Source: Asparagopsis taxiformis | Taxonomy: Eukaryota > Rhodophyta > Florideophyceae > Bonnemaisoniales > Bonnemaisoniaceae | Length of the DNA stretch: 64,000 nt | Assembly (NCBI GenBank): GCA_030407315.1 | Contig: JALQPE010002371.1 | Span: 62,001-126,000, forward strand | Direction of reading: 5' to 3' | In this document: piece by piece, positions 1 through 9,639 of the stretch | Layout of the letters: each line of letters begins with the position of its first letter | Numbering within the stretch: position 1 is the stretch's first letter | Program-made: the position numbers and the translations under genes | The notes under the pieces: generated by a model | The model's database searches: none | Seen by the model: only the letters and a program-made list of their open reading frames with translations | What the model was told of the DNA's origin: nothing

Positions 1-2271
1 CGCAAACGAATGCGTTCGAAACGTTGAAGACAATACTGGTGTCGCCACCAGTATTGCACCTTCCGAAGGCGGGACGTCCGTTCATAATCGATACCGACGC
101 GTCGGCTTATCAGCTGGGAGCTACGTTGCTCCAACAGCAGAACGAAAGTAAGCCCAACGAATGGGTGCCGATTGGGTACTGGTCGAAGACCCTCAACGAA
201 ACCGATCGCGTTCGAACGCGGTTATTCGGCAACTGAGCGCGAGTGCTACTCCGTCGTTTGGGCGATAACGTCGCTCCGACCCTACGTAGAGGGTCAACGA
301 TTTACCGTACGTACGGACCACGAAGCCTTGCGTTGGCTGATGACGTTGACGGACGCGTCCGGACGTCTACTACGATGGAGGCTACGCGTTGCCGAATTCG
401 ATTTCGAGGTCACGTACAGACCTGGGCGCGTGCACCAGATACCTGACGCTTTATCACGTGTGATATCTACGTATGACGACGGTCGACCCGTCGACGACGA
501 CATACCATCGTACGGGGACGCGGTCCTCGTGACGACTCGCAGTCGGCGACAACCCACACGAAGTGGGCAAGGACGAACGACGTCCACACGAAAGCAGGCA
601 ACGAATGCCAGGGGTCACGACGACCCGTCGAACACGATTCGTGACGAACGAACACCAGCCGCGACGGCTGGCAACGAAGAACGTGAGTTCAACCGCGACG
701 CGTCGCTCGATGACGTTCTTGACGAGGAACCGGATTTCCTCGACGAACAGCGCGCTGCTGAAGACGATTCGGCAAGCGTGCCACCAGCTGACGTTCAGCT
801 TCCCATTACGAGGGACGAGCTTATCGAAGCTCAACGCGAGGACGCGTTCTGTCAAACGATACTGACACGACAGTCCGAGACGCAGGACGCTGCATTCTTC
901 GAAGGCCACGATGGCTTACTCCGACGCCGGAACCCTCACGACGAGGAATGTACACAAATCGTTGTGCCGGCTTCGTTACGGCCGTGGCTGCTGGAGTTAA
1001 CGCACCATCACGTCCTCGCTGGACATCCCGGACAAACACGTATGTACTACACCCTACGGAGGACGTACTACTGGCCCGCGATGGCCGCCGACATCCACGC
1101 AACGGTACGAAACTGCGTTGGATGTGCGAAGAACCGCGTGAAGCTTCGCAAACGGACGAACTCGTTACGTTTATTTCCGGCTACGGAGCCGTTGCGAGAC
1201 CTATGTATCGACATACTAGGTCCGCTTACGAAGACCACGCGTGGTAACCGATTTATTCTCGTTATAACGGACCGCTTCACGAAGCTGACTAGAGTCGTAC
1301 CTCTACGCAATATCGATTCCGCCAACGTGGAGAGCGCGTTCGTCAACGCGTGGGTGTTCTCGTACGGACCCCCGCGAACGCTCATCAGCGATAACGGAAA
1401 GCAGTTCGCTGCTAAGTTTTTCCAGCGAGTCTGCAACGAAATCGGCGTGACGAACGTCTTTACGTCGACGTACCACCCCCAAACGAACGGGCAGGTGGAG
1501 CGCTACAACAGGACGATCCTGGCCATGCTTCGTAATTACGTGAACGAAAACCAGAACGACTGGGATCGATACGCATCGGCGTTAACGTTTGCGTACAACA
1601 CGCATGTGCATTCGAGCACGGGCACGACGCCCTTCGACTTGATTCTCACGAATCCACCGCCACCGTTGGCGTTACACACGTCGGTAACGAACCGCGAACT
1701 CCCCGACGGGGAGGGCGAGCCACTTACGTTCGTGAGCTCGCCACAACGATGGACAATGCGTATCGAACGCTGAAGGCCGCGCAGGCACATTATAAACGAA
1801 ATTTCGACAAACGAGTCCGTGTCTCGAATCGAAACATCCGCGCGGGAGAATACGTATTCATCGACCCGACGGACGGGACTACCGTAGTCCTTCGTAACGA
1901 AGGGCACGAAGCTCGGCTACCACGCGTTGGGACCGTTCCGCGTACTACGTAACGACGTACGAACGTTCGTCATCCAACGAGGAGACGTAGTTGAACGTGT
2001 CAACTCGGACCGCGTTGCGTACCCACCTACGCCTGAGAAAGTGCCCCCGCCGGAGCCATACGATGCCACCGAGGCAGACCTCGACAAGAACCGCGACGGT
2101 CCGGCGTATGTAGTAGACGACCTACTAAACCATCGCGTAAACGATGACGGCACCCTAGACTTCCTCGTGAAGTGGGTCGGGTATCGTAACCCTACGTGGG
2201 AGCCCCGCCGGAACGTATCTGAAGAGAGCGTCTCTCGATACTTCGCACGCGTGCGACGAGTGACAACGTGA
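1..2271 (+). pseudogene. Ty3/gypsy chromovirus pol, 3' part (RNase H, integrase, chromodomain), frameshifted
   Basis: This is the 3' half of a Ty3/gypsy pol gene whose 5' part lies outside the window. RNase H opens with FIIDTDASAYQLGATL near 75-120 and continues through YSATERE and RTDHEALRWL. A zinc-binding HHCC module (H-x3-H to CVGCAKN, about 1000-1135) precedes the integrase core, which shows D in DILGP, D in SDNGK and E in QVERYNR (about 1205-1510). A chromodomain with FLVKWVGYRNPTWEPR (about 2100-2265) marks it as a chromovirus; this module usually targets integration to chromatin. The reading frame changes at about 205, 1745 and 1910, so no intact polyprotein can be made. Codons are strikingly rich in ACG and CGT, like the antisense ORF downstream. 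Identification is firm; loss of function is read directly from the frame breaks. Confidence 0.93.
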
Positions 2272-4440
2272 AAGGCCACGACGGCCCCCGAAAACGCACG
2301 CGGGCGTTGGGTTAAGCGAACGCGTACGCGACGTTGCACGTTGCAACCACCGAAGGCGACGAGCCGCACGAACGAGAAGCGAAGGCACAACGAGTGGCCG
2401 GGACGTCCACCCTTGCGTTGGGGGGGCGTGATGCGTGCTAGAGCCGCCGCTCTTTTCTCTTTCGACACCATACGTTGGTGGAGGCACGAGCGCCAACGAA
2501 AATTTGGACGACGAGTCCACGCGCGGACGATTCACACGATGTGAAGAGCCACGACTGGCTCGACAGTGTTGTCCGTCCCACAGGCATCGATGACGACATC
2601 ACGGGCCACGGACAGATATCACGTCAGATTTTTCGCGCGAAAAATTATTATAGGGCCAGCGGGCCATGGACGCACGGTACGAACATTCGGGCCAATTACA
2701 GTGCGCTAATCTGGCCAAATCTCGGGGCACGCGTGCCCCGAAAATTTCGTAATTTTGGCATGACGTGTGAGCCATCGTACGTCCCCGTGGGCAACCGCTG
2801 ACAACGAGTCGCATCGACCAACGAGGTCAACGCCAACAGCTCGCGAGCTAACGGCAACATAACGCCGGAAGGCGGAGAAACCACGTAGGACGGACGCGTC
2901 CCCAACGAAGATGGCAACGGCCTCATGGCGAAAGCCCACGCACGAAGCGTAACGAAGCTATACGCTAGCTGACGAACAAGACCAACGGGTCTCAGCGCAC
3001 GAAACGCGCGCGAAAAACGTGCGAAACGAACGAGCCAACGAGGCCGCAACAACGGACGGCGAACGAAGATGCTGTCGTCACGAATACGATGTGACGGCGA
3101 ACCGTTATCGCCATCTTGAGGCACGACGCCGAATACGATAGCCACAGACGACGGCCACGGAATGACACAACGGTGTCCAGCCACACGGGCATAACGAATG
3201 ACGCGCGAAAACGACAAGCCCGCAGGCTAGTGGAAACGCATGAACGAACCCGAAAGGGGTTGACCACGTACGGTCACGAGATTAAAACGCGCACGTCCGC
3301 GTCGTAACCGAGTAAGCTGACGAAGCTTAAACTCTGTCCGCATTCAGAGGCGCGCGCGCCACCGGCCACGTCGGCCAGGATACGAGCGCGTACGCGAACG
3401 TCGGTAACGATAACGACGTGCCCCAACGGGTCGAACCCACGAAACGAAATACGAATACGCAACGGCGTACAGACTGGTAGCCAACGTAAACGGCACAGCT
3501 GAAGGCAACGAGCCGACGAAAAACTGGCTCACGTAGCAGCCTCAAACGCCCGTGGGCATGCGAAAAGACTTCGTCAATCGCGTCCCCGTCGGGTTCGCAA
3601 GTCGAATAAACGAAAATACGCGACGGCGTAAAGGCGAGCATTACGTATGCCCAGGTGCACGTCGCACCACAAAACGGACGAGTTAACGAAACGCTCCACG
3701 GACGCGCGGCGAACCGACGCCGCGCGAAGCGAACCAGCGCAACGATTGGGCCACCGGCTAACGTGAAGCCGCAGAAACGAGGAGCGCGGCGGTGCTAATG
3801 ACGTCAACGGCTATACGAAAAGCCAAGCCCGCCGGCCACGACGTTGCCAACGAAACCGCAACGCACCGCGACGCAATGCCGCGTACACGCCACGGCGTAG
3901 AACATCAAGCCGACTCACGCGCGAGTCGGCCTGACGTTCAACGAAATTTTCTCGTTTAGCTCAGCGGAGCAAATTAAAATTAGCACTGACGTGCTACGCG
4001 TCAAAGAGCTCGAACGCTCAACGATAGTCGGCACCCGACGGGGTTATTCGCACGAGAAACGACGGCGGAAACGATTTCCGAGTTAGTTACTAAATGATAC
4101 GCACGCCAACGGGCTCAACTATCGAGGTTAACGTACCACTCGCAGTGAAAAGCCGCCGCTACGCGCCGCCGCTTCGCCGAATAGTTACGAGATGTACGAA
4201 CCTGCCAACGGGCACGCGCCGCCACGAACGCGGAGGACGAGCTACGTAAGCCATACGATACCCAACGGGGTAGACGCCACAACAAAAAAAATTGTGGGGA
4301 GGGGCTTAACGCACACCCTCTCCCCCGCGGCAGACGACCTGCCAATACGTATTACGAAGCTCAGCGGAGCCATGCGATTACGCAAAGAAACAAGACGAAA
4401 GTTTACGAAAGCAACACGATGCTAGAAGCCTACGTGGCCT
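2272..4440. other. CpG-rich stretch without a recognisable gene
   Basis: Between the chromodomain stop and the antisense ORF I see no conserved domain on either strand. The many open frames are CpG-rich shadows full of AACG/ACGA words, the same composition as the flanking retroelement. It may be untranslated or decayed retroelement sequence. Confidence 0.5.
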
Positions 4441-4461
4441 ACGAACTAACCTAGGAACGAC

Positions 4462-6693
4462 CTAGTAGCGACGCGAACGCTTGCCCGCAGGGTCATACGG
4501 ACCAGGGCCTTCGCCGCGGCTATCGTGGCTGCGGCTACGACTAGGCTGAACGAAGCCCGGCGCGTACGGAGCGACGGTCTGCGTGACCACGGGAGCTCGC
4601 TCGCGACGCGACGCGGGATCCCCAGCGTAGGGAGCCGCAGTTCCGTGACTGCGTGAATCCGAAGGGCGCGCCGAAGCGGGGTCGCGTGGCAGGAACGCCG
4701 CTGCGTGACCATACCCAACGGGGTTTCCGTAGCCGCCGCCACTCGCAAATGCGTAAGGATCGTTACGACCACCAACGGGCGGTGCGTAACCACGAGTCGC
4801 CGCGGCGAGACGCTCGGAAATCGCGCGTTCCGTTGCCAAGCGGGCGGTCAGGTCCAACGTCTGGGCCCTGAGGAAATCTTCGGCTGTGCGAGCCACGGAC
4901 GTGATAAGGGAACGAATAACCCAACCGTCCGCACGAGGCGGAGCGGCCACCGACGTACCGAGAAGCCGACGGGCATCCTCATCGGAGATACGGTCGTCCA
5001 GGCTCACGAACCGTGGCGCGCGCTCGGCCGACGTGGCCGCATCCGGACGACCGACGCGGGCAACGTTGCCCCCTCCCGTAGCCTCGCGTGGCACGATCTC
5101 TCGAGGATGCGGCGCATGCGGCGCTTCATTTTGATGGCCACGACGGCCAGAACGCGACCCGCGGGGTCGGTCGTTGCCCCCGAGGCCTCCAAAATAACCG
5201 GTACGATTGCCACGACGGCTTTCGGAACGGGAAGCAACCCGCGGCACGTAAGCCCCATCGTTACGCACGGCCACGAACTCTTGGTTATCGCCGCTTGCGT
5301 AGTCGGGGCGAATAACACGATACTCCGGCCCCAACGTAAGGGCGCCGCGAGCCTCAGCCAACGCGCTGGTAACGGAGACGAACGTGTCAGAACCGTCCAC
5401 CGGGATTGCACGAAGCATCTCGTAGTCGGCCAGGAAGTCCAACGTGGACTCCGGAAGCAGGCACGCGCGCCCGAACACACGACGTTCCACGAACAGCGAG
5501 CATGCGAGCATCGCTGCGTGTTCGATATCCACGGCCATGAGGAAACGTTCCTTCACGGGGGCAGGCGCGTCCTTCACGGCATCGGTAAAGTAGTGCACCA
5601 CACGTGGTAGCAATGTGGACGACCCACGGGGGTACGGGTACTCCTCTACCACTTCCGGCAACGGCGGGAAGTAGAGTTCGCTCGGGATGGCCCACGGAGC
5701 CGACGCGTGCGACACGCGGTAATCGTCTGCGTTCACGTGACGAAGCGCGAAATGATCGTCGTACGACACCACGCTCTTGGAGATGACGCTCAACGAAAGG
5801 GCGGTCTTCCATTCGGCTCGCTGCCTCTCGGAAAGTGTCCGCGGACACACGAATACGGACTCCACCGAGATGAAAGGCGGTTCTTCGGGCGTTCCCTTCC
5901 ACAGGAACCCGTCCATACGATCCACGTAGATCGCGTCGTTGACGTCACGCAACCACGAGCGGTCGCAACGTATCGACGCCGGGATCTGGTAACGTTCCGA
6001 TCCCGGAGGCCCGACGGCGAAACGACGTCCGGCTTCACGCCCCCACGTATCCTCGGCGGAACGCATATAGTCGAGAACCGCGCGTGCATCTAGACGATCT
6101 TTGGCCAACGTGGCGAGATCGTCATCCGTGATACCCACGCGAGGCAACGCAGCCCACGCGTGGGTCAGGACGCCTACGTTTAGCGCCGCACCGCCACGTG
6201 AGGCGGTGCCGACTGTCCCAACGGGGTCACCACCCTCCGGCGAGGGATCCCGGCGAGGGGAACGCGGCGAGCCATCACAACGAGGCACGCCCGTGCGGGC
6301 CGCCGCCACAGCACGACGCGAACGAGCGGCCGCCGCCATCGCGGCTACACCCATCGACGGGGCCGCGGCCTCCGGAATTACGGGTGCCGAATTCCCCAAG
6401 TCGGACGCCGTTGCGTCATCGTCGCGCGGAGCATCGGCCTTGGCAGCCTCGGCAGGCGTCACGGAAGCCATCAGGCGAGACGGAGCCATCGGGCGAGACG
6501 ACGAGGCGACGGCCTGCGGAGCAACGGCTTGGCCCGCCCTAACGGATGGGGCGGGCGCGACGGACGCTTCCGTCGCTGGCGGCGCACCGGCCCCGGCGAG
6601 GGAGGGAGCGCCCTGCGAAGGGTTCCTCGCTCCACCTCCAGCAGAGCCGGCGGGCTGCGGAGCGTTGGTATCGGTGCTACGCGTGGTAACCAT
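4462..6693 (-). CDS. Antisense gag-like ORF (743 aa), convergent with chromovirus pol
   Basis: A long intact ORF with no family I can name. The frame stays open to 6843, but the first 50 codons lack an ATG and read as a hydrophobic artefact; the first ATG is at 6693 and gives MVTTRST, reminiscent of Ty3 gag starts. Residues 1-150 are Ala/Pro/Ser-rich, 150-450 look globular with many Trp and Tyr, and the C-terminal 250 are rich in Arg, Gly and Ser and end in KRSRRY. I see no CCHC zinc knuckle. Its ACG/CGT-rich codons match the pol at 1-2271, towards which it converges. It could be the gag of an oppositely oriented element or an accessory antisense ORF of the same element. A second chromovirus in this window has the same arrangement, which favours the latter. 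Confidence 0.55.
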   Translation of the reverse strand: MVTTRSTDTNAPQPAGSAGGGARNPSQGAPSLAGAGAPPATEASVAPAPSVRAGQAVAPQAVASSSRPMAPSRLMASVTPAEAAKADAPRDDDATASDLGNSAPVIPEAAAPSMGVAAMAAAARSRRAVAAARTGVPRCDGSPRSPRRDPSPEGGDPVGTVGTASRGGAALNVGVLTHAWAALPRVGITDDDLATLAKDRLDARAVLDYMRSAEDTWGREAGRRFAVGPPGSERYQIPASIRCDRSWLRDVNDAIYVDRMDGFLWKGTPEEPPFISVESVFVCPRTLSERQRAEWKTALSLSVISKSVVSYDDHFALRHVNADDYRVSHASAPWAIPSELYFPPLPEVVEEYPYPRGSSTLLPRVVHYFTDAVKDAPAPVKERFLMAVDIEHAAMLACSLFVERRVFGRACLLPESTLDFLADYEMLRAIPVDGSDTFVSVTSALAEARGALTLGPEYRVIRPDYASGDNQEFVAVRNDGAYVPRVASRSESRRGNRTGYFGGLGGNDRPRGSRSGRRGHQNEAPHAPHPREIVPREATGGGNVARVGRPDAATSAERAPRFVSLDDRISDEDARRLLGTSVAAPPRADGWVIRSLITSVARTAEDFLRAQTLDLTARLATERAISERLAAATRGYAPPVGGRNDPYAFASGGGYGNPVGYGHAAAFLPRDPASARPSDSRSHGTAAPYAGDPASRRERAPVVTQTVAPYAPGFVQPSRSRSHDSRGEGPGPYDPAGKRSRRY

Positions 6694-7293
6694 CGTGGTT
6701 AGTTCGTACGCGACGAATACGAGGAGTGCAACGAGCACGAAGGCGAAGACGAGAGCCACGCGGGCGAGACGGAACAAGAGAACGAAAGGAACGGAGGTAG
6801 TAGTACCCAGCGGGGGAAAAAGGTAAGGGAGAACGAAAGGCAACGGCCTGGATGACGATGGTAAGAGGAAGGGTAAGCGACGATCGCTATCACGTTAAGC
6901 CGCGGCTTAAATAACCTTCGTACGACCGTTGTCGTAATGCCCGCTGGCAGATTCACGAAATGGCCGCGGCCTGCGTGCGTATCACGCTGAATCGAAGCAC
7001 ACCCGCGTGGTGGAATTGGACACTGCATTCGATTGCAGGAAACGCCTAAGCGAGGCATTGACGAACGATGCCAACGGGCGGGCCTCGATGATTACGAAAG
7101 AGCGGGAGCGCACGCGCGCGCTCCGGCGCCGTGGCCAACCGATCAGCCAACCGGGCCGCGTACGTTTAAACGAGATTTTTCGGGACAACTGCCACGTCCG
7201 CAGTTGTACCCGAAAAGGCGCGAGGCCCCGTGTCTCAGGCGCGTCCTAACGGGCCTCGCGTGGCCGGGACGTCCACGTGTGGGGCTGGGGCTG

Positions 7294-7955
7294 TGTAGTA
7301 TACGTGGCAATTCCGAAATTACAAATATTTGCGATTTCCGCGGAATTCGAATTTCGGCGGACACGAACGGCGACAGCAATGCACGAACATTGCTGGCGAG
7401 TGTGCGCGCGCAACCGGCACACGTGTGCAACGAACGTACTGGCAACGGACAACGGACCAACGGGTCCCTACGTGCGACCCACAAGGTTCTTTCCCATTCG
7501 GGGACGTTACGAGCGGTGTTTACACTGTAAAGAGATGCCATCGTGGCTATATTGGTATTGGCATCGTGCCGGGAGGGAAAGGGGACAATAATCGAACGGG
7601 CAACGTGCTCTAGTCTACGACTGACTTCTACGTTACGTATTACGTTTTCGCCTAACGAGGCTTCGTCTCCGTCGAGCTGCGTACTCCCTACCCATCGCCA
7701 CACGTGAGGCTGATCGCGTGTAGTGCCTACGGGCTTGGTTGAGAGCGCCTCCGGTGACGTACCACCTCGTTCGTTAACGTAGTCCACGCGTGGATTGTGC
7801 GTCGTGACGCTCGTGTCTACCGCTAACTACTCTACCTTCTACCTTCCTAACCATACAGTCAAACACCAGCGGGTGGCACTGTTCGTTTGTTTCGTCTACA
7901 GGACAACGTGTCCACTAGCTCGTACCAGCTACTTCTACCGAACTATCGTTCCACA
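7294..7955 (+). repeat. LTR-like repeat, family 1, copy 1
   Basis: A block of about 660 bp starting TGTAGTA and ending CCACA, so it has TG...CA ends. From about 7340 it is almost identical to 10980-11595, with only a few differences; the first 45 bp are clearly more diverged. A G-rich run (GTGGGGCTGGGG) just upstream could be a polypurine tract, which would make this a plus-strand 3' LTR of the element whose pol ends at 2271. I see no obvious target-site duplication. The LTR assignment is inferred; the repeat itself is certain. Confidence 0.7.
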
Positions 7956-9067
7956 GGCACCTCAACATACCAACAGCAGCAAGAGCAATGTATATAGTGG
8001 CAGATAGGATCGAAAGTAAAGAAGAGGCATCGGTCTCTCACGTTCTAACATGCACATAGGACTTATTTCTCGCTGTGAAGCGATAGAATTCTCCGGAAAC
8101 TGAGTAGCGCAAGCGACAACGAGGAAAGACCCGATCCAGCGAGTACGCAGTAGGAATGATCTCTGATCGGCGGTGATCAGCCGGATTCCGAAAGGAGGAA
8201 AATGAGTATTATTCGAGGATCGAGTCCTGCGACGGCCTTCGACTAAGAAGTCTGTAGAGTGGTACCGCAGGTATTCCACGAGATTCCTCCGACCAGGAGT
8301 ATTTCGGTCTGCCGTCCCCAACCTACTTAAAGGCTAGCTGGGCTCGCAAATCCTCTTAACGGAGTATCTCCTTGCGCGAGTCGGGCCGAATGGGGTGCGC
8401 GACTGGAAGAACCGGATCTGGTTTTACTACGTCACGGTAGAAGTCTCCTGCACAGCTGTGAATCGACGTCACGGCGTGTCGTGGTGTGTTTTGCGGTTCA
8501 CGCGCGACGGAACACGATTGGGAATCGTAGATCTACTCTCGCGAGAGAGGTTTCACGCTAAAGAGCGGCTGTAAGGTGCTTTACAGGCGAATAGGATGTA
8601 GTACTGACTTTATTGTAACCATCTGCAGTGATTCACCGTACCAAATATGTTAAAGTCGGATCTCGGTTGGCGAGGACCGATGGTCTCAGCCAACCAGTGG
8701 GGTGGAACTTGTGGTCCCTACAAATTCCCCATTACACTGACACTTTTCGTGTACTTCTACTACAGTAAACTAATATTGAAAATGCTGTCCCCCCGCGTTA
8801 CTACACGTGCCCGTGGATTCAAGTTACAATTGGCGCCAACACTTCGTGATCCATCGCTCGCTGCGCCCGTTACTTTAGTTCTCGACCTTTCGCCCGCGTC
8901 CCCTAACGCGCTCGTGACCGCTCAGAGATCCATCCTAGCTCCTTAGCTGTATTTGATGCAAACTAATTGCATTGTCACCCCCTGCAGAAAGGCAGTGTCC
9001 CACAATCTTGCCAAGCTTACCACCCACAGTCGCAGAGTGACACTTGTGTCGTGCAATGTCCGAGCTT
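7956..9067. other. Spacer without recognisable gene
   Basis: No ORF with family resemblance on either strand and no structured RNA I can support. It separates the LTR-like copy from the SINE-like repeats. Confidence 0.5.
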
Positions 9068-9500
9068 TCGATTCGACTTGGGGTTGTGAGCCGATTCGGC
9101 TAAGCAGCACGAGGTGTTTGAGCCCTCCTGTCTCGGTATTCAGGCTCAGGGTAGAAATGGTAGAGCTAAGACGGATCGCCTGCTTGACAGTTGGTTGTAA
9201 GGCCACACAGACGATACGTTGAGAATCTTAGTCTAAGTGATACTTCTATGCAGGTGAGAGGCTGGCTTGTCAGACCAACCATACAAGGGTACAAGGGTGT
9301 AGTGCAATGGCTTGGTCGATTCGACAACGGGCAGCCTTGGCCGTAAGCCGAATCGGCGAGCCACCGCGAGGTGTTCGAGCCCTCCTGCCAGGACAGTGTC
9401 TCAGTAGTCAGGCTCGGGTCGAGTGTGGTAGAGCAACGGCGAAGCTCCTGCCTTAGTGTGGGTTGTAAGGCCACACAGACGATCCGTCTAGAATCCTGTG
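9068..9500 (+). repeat. Two tandem copies of a tRNA-SINE-like repeat
   Basis: Two related units lie at about 9068-9230 and 9316-9500. Both contain TCGATTCGAC, then a GTGTTCGAGCCCTCCTG-type block that fits an RNA polymerase III B box (the first copy has GTTTGAGCC), and later GGTTGTAAGGCCACACAGAC. The second copy has TGGCTTGGTCGA about 50 bp upstream of the B box, which could be an A box, and TGGTAGAGC further down. This spacing suggests a tRNA-derived SINE, but no full cloverleaf folds. The repeat relationship is plain; the SINE assignment is an inference. Confidence 0.45.
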
Positions 9501-9639
9501 GTTACATGGTGAGTCATTGTGGTGCGCCAAAAGGATTGTGGTTCACCAACCCTAATAGGGAAGAAGGGAGAACACCAGGCACAACAGGGATGAGTGCCTT
9601 GTATAAGAAGCAAAAAAGGGAAGAAGAAAGGGGAGCCCT

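Noticed and set aside
6694..6843. Hydrophobic N-terminal segment of the antisense ORF as a signal peptide or membrane anchor
   Set aside because: It depends on a TTG start; the first ATG begins after it, with a gag-like MVTTRS.
7010..7040. GTGGTGGAATTGGACA followed by a CTGCA-TTCGAT-TGCAG hairpin, resembling the start and T arm of a tRNA-Leu
   Set aside because: The two parts are too close together and no anticodon arm lies between them.
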